DNA from: JBDIVL01 sp039794405
GTDB taxonomy: Bacteria > Planctomycetota > Brocadiia > Brocadiales > Brocadiaceae
Assembly: GCA_039794405.1 (NCBI GenBank)
Contig: JBDIVL010000010.1
Location: 1-64,000, forward strand
Reading direction: 5' to 3'
DNA: 64,000 nt
Each line of letters starts with the position of its first letter. Position 1 is the stretch's first letter. Under the pieces are notes generated by a model that worked only from the letters and a program-made list of their open reading frames with translations, did no database searches and was not told the DNA's origin. A program made the position numbers and the translations under genes. Below are positions 8,221-19,200 of the stretch, piece after piece.

Positions 8221-9447
8221 ATGCCAAATATTTCAGATTATGCCGCAGTAGTTGGCTCAAGTACCATAGAAGAATTACAATTATTAGCAAACAAACTTCA
8301 GGGAAAGAGCGTTCAGAATATCAATTCGACTGCCATAGGAGGCGGTGTAGCCGAACTTCTCAACCGAATAGTACCCCTCTTAAAGGATCTGGGTATAAAT
8401 GCACAGTGGGATGTTATCAAAGGGGGGGAAAACTTCTTCACCATCACAAAGAGGTTCCACAACGCCTTACACGGAAGGTATGAAGAGATCACACCAGAAA
8501 TGTATAATCTCTTTTTGGAAACAAGCAAAAAGAATATAGAGCAGCTTAATCTCTCCGGAGATTTTATCGTTATTCACGACCCGCAGCCGATTGCGCTCAT
8601 TAAGAAAAAACCGGCTCTGCCTTATAGTAAATGGATTTGGCGGTGCCATATCGATATTTCATCCCCGGATACCAAAGTGTGGAACTTTTTAATACCGTTT
8701 CTACACCAATATGACAGTGCCGTGTTTTCTTCTCCTGGTTTCTCACAGCAGTTACCAATCAGACAGTTTCTTGTACCGCCTTCTATTGATCCGTTAAGTG
8801 ATAAGAATAAGGATTTATCACAAGAAGCGATCGATGACGTACTGGATAAATACCATATTCCGAAAGACAAACCCATTATTACCCAGATTTCCCGGTTTGA
8901 TTATTTAAAAGACCCTATCGGTGTTATCGAAGCTTACCGTATTGTTAAAAGACGCATTGATTGCCAGCTTATCCTTGCAGGTGGAACAGCAACGGATGAC
9001 CCGGAATCAAGCAAGGTCTATGCGGACACAATGGAAAATGCGGGTGATGATCCCGATATCCACATCCTCGCTATTCCTTCCGGAAGTGATTTAGACATAA
9101 ACGCCCTTCAAAGGGCATCAACGGTCATCATTCAGAAATCAATTCGCGAAGGATTTGGGCTTACTGTGACCGAGGCATTATGGAAAGCAAAACCCGTGGT
9201 AGCCTCAAGCGTTGGAGGTATTCCATTGCAAATCAAGCATAAGTACAACGGACTCCTGTGTCACAGTATCTTCGGCGCGGCTTTCTCTATTAAGCAACTA
9301 TTGCATAATCCTGAATATGCAAAAAGACTCGGTGAAAACGGGCGCGAGCATGTCAGGCAAAACTTCCTCCTCACCCGGCATTTAAGAGACTGCATACTTT
9401 TATTCCTAAGCATGTATCATCCGGAGGAGATTATTTATTTATCATGA
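8221..9447 (+). CDS. treT: Trehalose synthase, glycosyltransferring (TreT, GT4)
   Basis: 408 residues; a retaining GT4 enzyme of the trehalose synthase/phosphorylase group. TreT joins NDP-glucose and glucose into trehalose, reversibly. Visible marks are the N-terminal glycine-rich stretch AIGGGVAELL, HDPQPIALI, WRCHIDIS, a nucleotide-binding half beginning near PIITQISRFDYLKDP, and the GT4 block EGFGLTVTEALWK (about 310-322). Length fits the roughly 410-residue family. As in Thermococcus, where treT sits with a trehalose/maltose ABC transporter, sugar ABC genes follow directly (4-base overlap with the permease). A trehalose phosphorylase of the same fold is the main alternative. Confidence 0.85.
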   Translation: MPNISDYAAVVGSSTIEELQLLANKLQGKSVQNINSTAIGGGVAELLNRIVPLLKDLGINAQWDVIKGGENFFTITKRFHNALHGRYEEITPEMYNLFLETSKKNIEQLNLSGDFIVIHDPQPIALIKKKPALPYSKWIWRCHIDISSPDTKVWNFLIPFLHQYDSAVFSSPGFSQQLPIRQFLVPPSIDPLSDKNKDLSQEAIDDVLDKYHIPKDKPIITQISRFDYLKDPIGVIEAYRIVKRRIDCQLILAGGTATDDPESSKVYADTMENAGDDPDIHILAIPSGSDLDINALQRASTVIIQKSIREGFGLTVTEALWKAKPVVASSVGGIPLQIKHKYNGLLCHSIFGAAFSIKQLLHNPEYAKRLGENGREHVRQNFLLTRHLRDCILLFLSMYHPEEIIYLS

Positions 9448-10268
9448 GATATTATTACAAAAAACCTTTGTTTTTCTTCTTGTTTATCATAATTATATTC
9501 TGGAGCATATTTCCCTTTTTATGGATCTTATTGACCTCGGTAAAACCACCTTCTCAAATCATGAGATTGCCCCCAATATTTCCAGATGTCTTTAGTTTCG
9601 AGGCATATAAAAATGTTATCTTTGTGAGCAATTTCCCTAAGTATCTGTTCAATAGCTTTATGGTATCATTATCTACGGTGCTGATCACCATACCCTTCTC
9701 ACTTCTAGCCGCATATAGTATCTCACGCTTTTCATTCAGAGGAAGGGCAACCGTTATTTTTTTAATCATTATTCTGTTTACCCTTCCTTCGATAAGCCTT
9801 GTAGCGGCGCTTTATAAGCTCTTTTATCACCTGGGATGGATTAATCTTCCCATTTCACTGATCTTTACGTACAGTGCCCATAATTTCCCCCTCGCCTTTT
9901 TCCTTTTGGTAAAATACCTTGATAAAGTCCCCACCGACCTGGATAGTGCCGCGCTTATCGATGGTTGTACCCATTTCCAGACATTTCAACATGTTATTGT
10001 ACCGATAACGTTACCGGGCATTATTTCCGCTGCGATACTTATTTTTATCTTTTGCTGGAACGAGTTTCTCTTTGCCCTTACTTTCACCCTGGATGAATCA
10101 TCACGGATGGCATCAGTCGGAATTGCCTTATTTCAGGGTACCTTTGAGATTCCATGGGGTGACATCGCCGCAGCTTCAATCATCGTAACCCTTCCCCTAC
10201 TTATTTTTTTACTATTTTTTCAAAAGTATATCGTACAAGGATTAACTGCAGGTGCACTAAAGGGATGA
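9444..10268 (+). CDS. Sugar ABC transporter permease, MalG type
   Basis: A 274-residue inner-membrane permease with six predicted helices. The EAA loop that contacts the ATPase reads DGCTHFQTFQHVIVPITLPG (about 173-192). It overlaps treT by ATGA at the start and the ATPase gene by ATGA at the end, so translation of the three is coupled. Its MalF-type partner lies 10 kb downstream at 20220, separated by the P-type ATPase units, an odd split for an ABC operon. Substrate is probably trehalose, glucose or a related disaccharide, by context. Confidence 0.9.
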   Translation: MRYYYKKPLFFFLFIIIIFWSIFPFLWILLTSVKPPSQIMRLPPIFPDVFSFEAYKNVIFVSNFPKYLFNSFMVSLSTVLITIPFSLLAAYSISRFSFRGRATVIFLIIILFTLPSISLVAALYKLFYHLGWINLPISLIFTYSAHNFPLAFFLLVKYLDKVPTDLDSAALIDGCTHFQTFQHVIVPITLPGIISAAILIFIFCWNEFLFALTFTLDESSRMASVGIALFQGTFEIPWGDIAAASIIVTLPLLIFLLFFQKYIVQGLTAGALKG

Positions 10269-11335
10269 AAATTCAATTTCAAAATATTACAAAACGCTAT
10301 CACCTGATAATTGCTGTTAACAACCTCAATTTATCTATACACGATGGCGAGTTTCTCGTTGTATTGGGACCGAGCGGAAGCGGAAAATCCACTACCTTAA
10401 ATATGCTTGCCGGTTTGGAAATACCCACATCCGGATATCTCTTCTTTAATGAACAGATCGTCAATACCATTCCGCCAGGCAAGAGAGATATTGCCCTTGT
10501 TTTTCAAAATTATGCCCTATACCCCCACATGAAAAGCTATGATAACATTGCATTTCCCTTAAAGGTGCGTAAAGAAAAAGATATCCATCAAAGGGTAATG
10601 AAAACCGCAGAAACATTAGGACTTGGCACTTTTTTAGAAAAATATCCCAAAGAACTTTCTGGCGGCCAGAGACAGCGGGTAGCACTAGCAAGGGCACTTG
10701 TCAGAAACCCATCAGTCTTCCTTATGGATGAGCCGTTAAGTAATTTAGATCCGCCGCTTCGGCATTCGGCACGGGAGGAGTTAAAAAGACTCCAGGGTCA
10801 AAGCAACATAACAACCGTATACGTCACACATGATCAGATCGAGGCACTTACTTTAGGTGACAGAATAGCAATTCTCAATAAGGGGAATTTACAACAGGTT
10901 GGTACACCCACGGAGATATATGAATATCCTCAAAACACCTTTGTCGCGGGTTTTATTGGAACTCCCCCCATGAATATGATGCAGGTACAAAAACATACAT
11001 CCAACTCTTTTCGTGTGGAAGAACATGTTATTGAATACTCAACCCATTTGCCAGACAAAGAAAGTTTTGTCTTAGGCATACGACCTGAAAAACTAACACT
11101 CGTACCCGCAACTACACCCTTTACAATACCCGGCACCATTAAATATGTAGAATACCTTGGACATGAATCGATAAGTCATGTAAAGATTAGCCCGGCAATA
11201 ACATGGTATGTAAAGGACGTTTTAAGAGGAAAACCATTGGACAGTCAGGTGGGCTTAAAATTTTCTCCTCACGACATCCACTGGTTTGATCCTGTGACGC
11301 AGGACAGAATAAGTTCGCAATCAAGTTCATATTGA
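10265..11335 (+). CDS. Sugar ABC transporter ATPase, MalK/UgpC type
   Basis: 356 residues. Walker A is GPSGSGKST (about 36-44), the Q-loop FQNYALYPHM, the signature LSGGQRQRVALARAL (about 133-147) and Walker B VFLMDEPLSNLD; a C-terminal TOBE/OB regulatory region (about 240-345) follows, as in carbohydrate importers. It should energise the MalF/MalG-type permeases encoded at 20220 and 9444. It starts inside the stop of the permease gene. A 238-base gap with a palindromic repeat separates it from the first P-type ATPase. Confidence 0.92.
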   Translation: MKIQFQNITKRYHLIIAVNNLNLSIHDGEFLVVLGPSGSGKSTTLNMLAGLEIPTSGYLFFNEQIVNTIPPGKRDIALVFQNYALYPHMKSYDNIAFPLKVRKEKDIHQRVMKTAETLGLGTFLEKYPKELSGGQRQRVALARALVRNPSVFLMDEPLSNLDPPLRHSAREELKRLQGQSNITTVYVTHDQIEALTLGDRIAILNKGNLQQVGTPTEIYEYPQNTFVAGFIGTPPMNMMQVQKHTSNSFRVEEHVIEYSTHLPDKESFVLGIRPEKLTLVPATTPFTIPGTIKYVEYLGHESISHVKISPAITWYVKDVLRGKPLDSQVGLKFSPHDIHWFDPVTQDRISSQSSSY

Positions 11336-11417
11336 ATACCCCATAATAAGCACTTATAAACACTAAATTTCAAATAATTACAGATGCTAAAATGGGGTTT
11401 CGGGACAACCTCTCAAT

Positions 11418-11517
11418 AGGGTGGCACGGACAAACTTGTTTGTCCGTGCTTGTTTGAATACGCACATCGATATGGAATATAAAATGCTGACAAACAAAGT
11501 TTGTCAGTGCCGCCCTA
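11418..11517. repeat. MITE-like palindromic element with AGGGTGGCAC ends
   Basis: About 100 bases with near-perfect inverted ends (AGGGTGGCAC / GTGCCGCCCT). Inside are an 11-bp hairpin GCACGGACAAA-cttg-TTTGTCCGTGC (11424-11449) and a 9-bp hairpin CTGACAAAC-aaa-GTTTGTCAG (11487-11507). It sits directly upstream of a P-type ATPase gene. The following 40 bases (...AAATTCCTATACAATCA...) recur after the repeat near 28.0 kb. Confidence 0.6.
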
Positions 11518-11573
11518 AAACTGGCTTAAATAAAATGTAAATTCCTATACAATCAAGTTATGAAAGGTAAAGA

Positions 11574-14252
11574 ATGAATTGGTATCAACTCCGTATAAAT
11601 GACGTATTGCAAAAACTTGAAACGTCGAAAGAAGGACTAACTGAAAAAGATGCCAAAGAACGTCTTACCCGGTTCGGTACTAATAAACTTGCAGAGGAGG
11701 AGAAAATAAGTAAAATCAAGATTCTTCTTCACCAATTTATCAGTCCGTTAATTTATATCCTTCTTGTGGCGGCGCTCGTCACATTCCTTCTCAAAGAGTA
11801 TACTGATGCGAGTGTAATTATAGCGGTAGTAATCCTTAATGCTATTATTGGTTACATCCAGGAGTTCAAGGCAGAACGAAGTGTAAGAGCACTGAAAAGA
11901 ATGCTCACACCAAGAACTAAGGTTTTAAGAGACGGCCACGAAAAAGAGATAAATAGTGAAGTACTTGTACCGGGCGATATCGTTCTCCTTGCATCGGGAA
12001 GCAAGGTACCTGCCGATATAAGACTCTTGAAAACCATTGAATTAAAAATTGATGAAGCAATGCTTACCGGCGAATCAATCCCGGTAAATAAAATTACATC
12101 GCCAATACGGGAGGACAGTTTGACGCCTGGAGACCAGACTAATATGGCCTTTACAGGAACAATTGTCGTAAGTGGAAGAGGAAGAGGTATTGTTGCGGAA
12201 ACGGGAAACAGAACAGTCCTTGGCCAGATTGCCAAAAATGTCAGAGAGGCGGTTAAAACAAAGACTCCCCTTCAAGCCAGACTAGAGCGGTTTGCAAAAA
12301 TAATAGGTATTATTATTGTTGGATTTTCTGGCATTCTCTTTAGTATAGGTGTATTTTTGCACGGAATGGACATTACTGAGATGTTTATGGCTGCTGTAGC
12401 AACTGCTGTATCAGCAATACCGGAAGGTCTTCCTATCGCGGTAACAGTAACCATGGCAATTGGTGTATCAAGAATGGCAAGAAGAAATGCGATTATAAGA
12501 AAATTACCTGCTGTAGAGACACTAGGAAGTACTACCATTATCTGTTCAGATAAAACGGGAACATTAACCAAAAATGAGATGACGGTTAAACTTGTCTACG
12601 ATGAAGACCATATCTACGAAGTAACAGGAACAGGATACGAGCCAAAAGGTGAAATCCTTCGCGACGAAATACCTGTTGAATTAAAAGATAAGGAGAGTCT
12701 TTTACGTGTTTTCCGGATAGGCTTACTTTGTAATGAATCCAACATTTATCTTGAAGATAGCCAATATAAAGTTGAGGGAGACCCTACAGAAGGGGCACTT
12801 ATTGTATCTGCTATAAAGGGTGGGCTTAATCCGGAGGAAGAAAGGAAAATTTATCCGCAGATTGCAATTATACCCTTCGAATCCGAGCATGGTTATATGG
12901 CAACCCTCAATAAACACCACAACAAAAAATATATTTTTATAAAAGGTGCTCCCGAAAAGATTATTGAAATGTGTACTCAATTTAAAACAAATAACATTTC
13001 TCAAAAAAAAGAGATCCTTCAGATTGCAAATACCTTTGCAAAAAAAGGTTTACGAGTACTTGCCTTTGCTTATAAAGAAGCACCGGATGATATGGAGGAA
13101 CTTGCTCACCGGGATATAAACTTAGGCTTAACCCTTGCAGGTCTTCAAGGTATGTTTGATCCACCGCGACCAGAAGTAATACAAGCAATAGAAGAATGTA
13201 AACAAGCGGGTATCGGAACGGTAATGATAACCGGCGACCACGCAATTACTGCAGTATCGATTGCAAAAGAACTTGGAATAGGAGGACATGATGCTCGGGT
13301 TTATACGGGAAAAGAACTTGAAACGATGAGCGATGAAGAACTGTTCCAAGCAGTGAAAGATGTATCCGTGTACGCGAGGGTATCACCAGAACATAAGCTA
13401 AGAATAACCAACCAATTAATAAAGCATGGCGAGATCGTAGCAGTAACCGGTGATGGAGTCAATGACGCACCCGCCCTTAAGGCAGCACATATTGGTATTG
13501 CAATGGGGAAGACGGGAACCGATGTTGCCAAAGAGGCTTCGGACGTTGTCCTTGCAGATGATAATTTTGCAAGTATTTTTGCAGCAGTTGAAGAGGGAAG
13601 GGTAGTATATGACAATATCAAGAAAGTTACCCTCTTCCTCGTTTCATGCGGGTTCGGGGAACTGATCGCTATCCTCACAACCGTATCGATGGGTCTCCAT
13701 ATACCGTACACCCCGGTTCAAATACTCTGGTTGAATATTGTAACCAATGGACTTCAAGATGTAGCCCTTGCCTTTGATCCTCCAGAAAAAGGGATTTTAC
13801 AAAGACCCCCAAGGCATCCAAGAGAACGCTTTCTGAATGGTATCATGATTCAAAAAATCCTTATCATGGGATTTATTATGGCTGCGGGAACGGTCTTGCT
13901 CTACATTTTTAATCTGATGATGGGAGCACCTTTAAAAGAAGCACGTACAGAGGCCCTTACGACGATGGTCGTTTTCCAGTTTTACCAGGCATTCAATTGT
14001 CGTTCCGAACGCCGATCAATTTTCAGGATGAATCCTCTCAAAAACCCATTTTTGTTTTTTAGCATGATCGCCGCCATCTTTGCCCACCTTGCGGTACTGT
14101 ACGTACCCGCTCTTCAATGGATTTTTGGTACGGTACCACTTACAAAAACAGAATGGGCCGGTATTGGAGTAGTCACAATAACTATCGTTATTGCTGTTGA
14201 AATCGAAAAGTTTATAAGAAGATTAAGAAGAAGGAAGACGGTGTTTGAATGA
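11574..14252 (+). CDS. P-type cation-transporting ATPase (P2 type), copy 1
   Basis: An 892-residue ion pump. N-terminal cation-ATPase domain (1-70), actuator with TGES (165-168), M4 PEGLP (283-287), phosphorylation site DKTGTLT (D326), hinge TGDGVNDAP (about 625-633), then four to six C-terminal helices. Aligned by eye with SERCA, M5 keeps the acidic ligand (E696, SERCA E771), but N768 becomes G and the M6 aspartate D800 becomes N725 in NIVTNGLQD. The ion is therefore uncertain: Ca2+, Mn2+ or a monovalent ion are all possible. It overlaps the next gene, a sugar-type solute-binding protein, by ATGA. A paralogue fused to such a protein lies at 16271. Confidence 0.93.
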   Translation: MNWYQLRINDVLQKLETSKEGLTEKDAKERLTRFGTNKLAEEEKISKIKILLHQFISPLIYILLVAALVTFLLKEYTDASVIIAVVILNAIIGYIQEFKAERSVRALKRMLTPRTKVLRDGHEKEINSEVLVPGDIVLLASGSKVPADIRLLKTIELKIDEAMLTGESIPVNKITSPIREDSLTPGDQTNMAFTGTIVVSGRGRGIVAETGNRTVLGQIAKNVREAVKTKTPLQARLERFAKIIGIIIVGFSGILFSIGVFLHGMDITEMFMAAVATAVSAIPEGLPIAVTVTMAIGVSRMARRNAIIRKLPAVETLGSTTIICSDKTGTLTKNEMTVKLVYDEDHIYEVTGTGYEPKGEILRDEIPVELKDKESLLRVFRIGLLCNESNIYLEDSQYKVEGDPTEGALIVSAIKGGLNPEEERKIYPQIAIIPFESEHGYMATLNKHHNKKYIFIKGAPEKIIEMCTQFKTNNISQKKEILQIANTFAKKGLRVLAFAYKEAPDDMEELAHRDINLGLTLAGLQGMFDPPRPEVIQAIEECKQAGIGTVMITGDHAITAVSIAKELGIGGHDARVYTGKELETMSDEELFQAVKDVSVYARVSPEHKLRITNQLIKHGEIVAVTGDGVNDAPALKAAHIGIAMGKTGTDVAKEASDVVLADDNFASIFAAVEEGRVVYDNIKKVTLFLVSCGFGELIAILTTVSMGLHIPYTPVQILWLNIVTNGLQDVALAFDPPEKGILQRPPRHPRERFLNGIMIQKILIMGFIMAAGTVLLYIFNLMMGAPLKEARTEALTTMVVFQFYQAFNCRSERRSIFRMNPLKNPFLFFSMIAAIFAHLAVLYVPALQWIFGTVPLTKTEWAGIGVVTITIVIAVEIEKFIRRLRRRKTVFE

Positions 14253-15529
14253 AACTCAGCGCAAAACAAATTATCTTATTATCGGTCTACACCCTCGTCG
14301 GGCTCTGGATTATTTATACCTTTGTAAAAATAAAAAAAACCGGGGAGATCGTATTAAGTATTGGGGCCGGCACCGAAGAAATTAAACTAATAAAAACACT
14401 TATCCAGGAATTTGAAAACAAAAATCCTGCGATAAAAGTTAAATTAAATATCCTCCCTGCCCCTACTGACCAGCAGCACCATTATTATCTTACTACTTTA
14501 GGGGCAAAGGTCGCGGACATTGATATAGTAAGAATCGATACAATCTGGATTGCGGAATTTGCAGCAGCCGGTTGGTTAGAACCGTTGAAAAACTATATTT
14601 CTGCAGAAGATGCAATTGCCTTTATTCCTATAACAGATAAAACAAATATTTATCAGGACAACACGTACGCTATCCCCTGGAACGCCAATATCGGACTCCT
14701 ATACTATCGGGAGGATATACTCAACAAATATAACATTCCCCCTCCAGAAACATGGGAAGAACTTATAGATAGTTGTATGAAAATAACTGCCTCTGAATCT
14801 CTGTATGGCTATCTCTGGCAGGGAAAACAATATGAAGGCCTGGTCTGTAATTTTATCGAATTCATTGGAAGTAATGGTGGAGAAATTATCGATAATAAAG
14901 GAAATGTGGTTGTCAATTCTTTTCAAAATGTAAATGCATTGAATCTTATGCATGATTTCATTTGGAAATACCATATATCACCGCCCAATACCCCCAGTGA
15001 ACTTATGGAGGAATCTTCAAGGCACCTCTTTCAGCAAGGGAAGGGACTTTTTTTGAGAAATTGGACCTACGTATGGGATTTATGCCAAAAAGATCCGACA
15101 ATGAAAGGAAAAGTTGGAGTAACACGTTTACCCAGATCTGCAGGGAAAGACTCTACTTCAGTATATGCTGGATGGCACCTTGCCATGAATACCTACTCAA
15201 AGAAAAAAGAACAGGCATGGAAACTTATCAGCTTCTTAACCTCTCATCGTGTTCAAAAGGAATTGGCATTACAATTATCATGGGCACCTACAAGGATTGC
15301 GTTATACAAAGACCCGGTACTACTTCAAAAGTTACCATTCCTTCAAATCGTAGAAGAGTCACAGAAAAACATTCAAATTCGCCCAAATCTTCCCTATTAT
15401 CAATGGATTAGTGATGTAATACAAAAACATGTTAATAAGGTATTATCAAATCAGGTAAGTAGTGAGCGTGCATTACAAACGATTCAAACCGAATTAGAGC
15501 ATATAAGAAAAGAGTTTGCCCAGGAGTAA
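14249..15529 (+). CDS. Membrane-anchored ABC solute-binding protein, family 1, copy 1
   Basis: 426 residues. One hydrophobic helix (about 8-27) followed by KIKK acts as an uncleaved anchor; no lipobox cysteine is present. The rest is a family-1 extracellular solute-binding fold (maltose/trehalose type), with blocks such as IDTIWIAEFAAAGWLEPL, YAIPWNANIGLLYYRED and YAGWHLAMN. It starts inside the stop of the P-type ATPase gene, so the two are translationally coupled. It resembles the C-terminal domain of the fused protein at 16271 at roughly 65-70% by eye. Expected role: delivering a sugar to the permeases at 9444/20220. Confidence 0.88.
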   Translation: MKLSAKQIILLSVYTLVGLWIIYTFVKIKKTGEIVLSIGAGTEEIKLIKTLIQEFENKNPAIKVKLNILPAPTDQQHHYYLTTLGAKVADIDIVRIDTIWIAEFAAAGWLEPLKNYISAEDAIAFIPITDKTNIYQDNTYAIPWNANIGLLYYREDILNKYNIPPPETWEELIDSCMKITASESLYGYLWQGKQYEGLVCNFIEFIGSNGGEIIDNKGNVVVNSFQNVNALNLMHDFIWKYHISPPNTPSELMEESSRHLFQQGKGLFLRNWTYVWDLCQKDPTMKGKVGVTRLPRSAGKDSTSVYAGWHLAMNTYSKKKEQAWKLISFLTSHRVQKELALQLSWAPTRIALYKDPVLLQKLPFLQIVEESQKNIQIRPNLPYYQWISDVIQKHVNKVLSNQVSSERALQTIQTELEHIRKEFAQE

Positions 15530-15619
15530 TTTCCATTATTTGTTCTCAGTACCCGATATGACACTATACAAACTTTAGTTTTCTTCCCCCTTTTGTAAGT
15601 ATGGAGGAAAATTTTTCGC

Positions 15620-16051
15620 ATGTCTGACTATTTTAAAAAATTCGAAAAAATAATCATTATGTCCCTGGTTCTGATGGTGGCACTTGTACTGTTCCTCTCC
15701 GTCGTAGATTTGGGTCTTATTATAGTAAAGGCCATTATTACACCACCACTGTTTTTGCTTGATATTAATGAGTTGTTAGACATTTTTGGCCTTTTTTTAT
15801 TAATCTTAATAGGCATTGAATTATTGGAATCTGTCAAGACATATTTTGTGGAAAAAGAGATTCATGTTGAAGTGGTTTTTTCAGTTGCACTGATCGCGAT
15901 TGCACGCAAAGTCATTGTTCTTGATATAAAAACAGCTTCAGATACTCTTTTACTTGGCATAGCGGCTGTGATTATAGCCCTTTCGGCTGGATATTATCTT
16001 TTAAAACAAAGCCATAAAAACAACGCCTCTCGCATGAAACCTCCGGGATAG
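15620..16051 (+). CDS. PsiE-family (phosphate-starvation-inducible) membrane protein
   Basis: A 143-residue protein with four hydrophobic helices and the family core LLDIFGLFLLILIGIELLE (about 51-69) and HVEVVFSVALIAIARKVIVLD. The function of PsiE proteins is not established; they respond to phosphate limitation in enterobacteria. A GGAGG site lies about 10 bases before ATG 15620. It is wedged between the two P-type ATPase/binding-protein units and probably shares their regulation. Confidence 0.82.
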   Translation: MSDYFKKFEKIIIMSLVLMVALVLFLSVVDLGLIIVKAIITPPLFLLDINELLDIFGLFLLILIGIELLESVKTYFVEKEIHVEVVFSVALIAIARKVIVLDIKTASDTLLLGIAAVIIALSAGYYLLKQSHKNNASRMKPPG

Positions 16052-16270
16052 CAAAAATAAGTAAAATTGTTACCATGGGCAACAGATTTGCTACATGAGT
16101 ACATCGTCTTTATAAACCTTAAAGATACATAGAAAGTATTTAATAATATCCTGTAAAACAGAGAAGAAAATGACATAATACCGGTAATGTGTACCTTATT
16201 TCATAATTTCATTTACACAATTATGGTTTTCATTGCTATCCTTCCTAAGTTTTATCATAAAAGGTGAAAA

Positions 16271-19200
16271 ATGGATTGGTATAAACTTCCCATAAAAGAA
16301 ATACTACAAAAACTTCAGACATCTGAAGAGGGGCTGACCAGCGAGGAAGCCAGAGAACGTCTTAAGCAATACGGTTCAAATAAACTCGCCGAAGAAGAAA
16401 AGATAAGCAAGATTAAAATCTTTCTCCATCAGTTCACCAGTCCGTTAATTTACATCCTCCTTGTAGCCACCGTCGTAACGTTTCTCTTAAAAGAATACAT
16501 AGATACTACGGTAATTGCAGTTGTCGTGATTATTAATGCAATAATTGGCTATATTCAGGAGTTTAAAGCAGAGGAGAGCGTAAGAGCACTCAAGAAAATG
16601 GTCGTACCAAAGGCACGCGTACTGAGAAATGGCAAAGAGAAAGAAATACACAGCGAAGAACTGGTACCGGGCGATATTGTTTTACTTGCATCAGGTGTAA
16701 AGGTACCGGCAGACCTCAGATTGGTTAAAACTCTTGAGCTGAGGGTCGAGGAGGCCATGCTTACGGGTGAGTCAATTCCGGCGGAGAAGATGGCAGCATC
16801 AATTAAAGAGGACAATTTGACCCCGGGTGATCAGAGGAATATGGCTTTCATGGGCACAATTATTGTAAGCGGAAGGGCAAAGGGTATTGTTGTAGAAACC
16901 GGATCAGGGACAATCCTTGGTAACATTGCAAAAGAAGTAAGAAGAATAGTCGCTACAAAAGCACCACTTCAAAAAAAGATTGAACGTTTCGCAAAGGTTA
17001 TCGGACTTATCGCTCTTGTAGCCTCTGTTCTGCTTTTCACTGTCGGCCTGATGGTCGGCGAAAGCGTAAAGGACATGTTCATGACGGCCGTTGCTGCTAC
17101 TGTAGCAACGATACCAGAGGGGCTTCCCATAGTTGTAACCGTAGCAATGGCTACCGGTGTGGCAAGGATGGCAAGGCAAAATGCCATCGTAAGAAAACTC
17201 CATGCAGCAGAGACACTAGGAAGTACTACTGTCATATGTTCAGACAAGACCGGAACGCTTACAAAAAATGAAATGACGGTAAAACTCATTTATGATGGTG
17301 AGCATACCTATGAAATAACAGGAAGCGGATATGAACCAGCAGGCGAAATACTCCGGAATGGAATGCATGTCGAAGCAAAAGAAAGAAAAACACTCCTTCA
17401 TGTCTTACGCATAGGACTTCTCTGTAATGAATCAGACATTTACGAAGAAAACAATCTTTATAAGGTAGAGGGTGATCCAACAGAAGGGGCATTGATTATC
17501 TCCTCAATGAAAGCTGACCTCAACCAAGAAGAAGAAAAAAAGCATTATCCACAAATTGCAATGGTACCCTTTGAATCTGAGCGTGGCTACATGGCTACCC
17601 TCCATAAACATGGAGGTAAAAAATTGTTGTTTGTTAAGGGTGCACCTGAAAAGGTGCTGGATATGTGCACCGGAAGTATGTCTGTTGATACCTTTGACAA
17701 AAAAAAGCTGTTACATATCGCCAGCGATTTTGCAAAAGAAGGCTTACGGGTTCTTGCATTTGCTTATAAAGAGGTTCCGCACGATGCAGAAGATATTACT
17801 CACCATAATATAGAGTCTGGCGGCCTAATCCTTGCCGGACTTCAGGGTATGATTGACCCTCCGAGGCCGGAAGTTATAAAAGCCATTGAAGGATGCAAAA
17901 AGGCAGGTATCAGGGTCGTGATGATTACCGGAGACCATGCCGTTACCGCAAAGGCTATCGCAAAAAAGTTGAATATTACAGGCGAAAATGCGGATGTTCT
18001 TACAGGCAAAGAATTAAATGAAATGGATGATCCGACACTTTTTGAAAAAGTAAAAACAATATCCGTATATGCACGGGTCTCGCCAGAGCATAAATTAAGA
18101 ATAGTACATCAGCTAAAAAAACACGGAGAGATCGTTGCGGTAACCGGTGACGGTGTCAACGATGCCCCGGCCCTCAAAGAAGCACATTTAGGCATCGCCA
18201 TGGGAAGAATGGGGACCGACGTTGCAAAAGAGGCATCAGACATGGTACTTACAGATGATAACTTTGCAACCATATTCAATGCCGTAAAGGAAGGCCGTAT
18301 TTTATTCGATAACATTCGCAAAGTTGTCTTTTTTCTTATACCAACAGGTATAGCAGCAATATTATCCATCATCGCTACAATAGTTCTTGGTATACCAATG
18401 CCTTACGTACCTACCCAACTTCTCTGGTTAAACATTGTTACGAATGGGTTGCAGGATATAGCCCTTGCCTTTGAACCAGGAGAAAAAGGAGTAATAGACA
18501 GGCCGCCCAGGGATCCACGGGAAGGAATAATGTCCCGTATTCTTATCGAGAGAACTGTACTCGTAAGTATCGTAATCTCTGCCGGTGTCATCTTCAACTT
18601 CATTTCTGCCTTACATGAAGGGGTGTCCGTAGAAAAGGCAAGAACAACAGCACTAACGACCATGGTGTTTTTTCAATTTTTTCAGGCATGGAATTCCCGT
18701 TCTGAAAGACTTTCTATATTTCAGATGAATCCTATAAGTAATCCGTTTCTCTTTTATAGCATGGTTGCAGCTATTTTTGCTCAGTTTGCAGTATTATACG
18801 TACCGTTCCTTCAGTTGGTTTTCAGGACACAACCGCTCACATCAAATGAATGGGTACACGTGGGAATAGCAAGCGTTACCATCCTCGTTATTATTGAGAT
18901 TGATAAATTGATAAGAAGAAAGAGAAGTGAATTGACAGCTACAGAACCCGAAACAAGAAAAATATTCAAACCAACAAAAATACTTCTTCCATTCTTTTAT
19001 GTTTTTCTTGCGGTATGGATTGCTTACTCATTCTTTAGACTTAAAAAAGAGAATGAAGTTGTTTTTAGCATCGGTGCAGGGACTGAAGAGATAAAGTTTA
19101 TCAGAAGCCTTTTAAACAATTTTGAAAACAAAAATCCCATAATAAAGGTTAAGCTAAATATCCTCCCAACCCCTGCTGACCAGCAGTACCACTATTACCA

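Noticed and set aside
18900..19010. Assembly artefact joining ATPase and binding-protein genes
   Set aside because: The joining segment differs in sequence from the copy 1 junction, adds linker residues of its own and keeps frame and composition, so a collapsed repeat is unlikely; raw reads would settle it.
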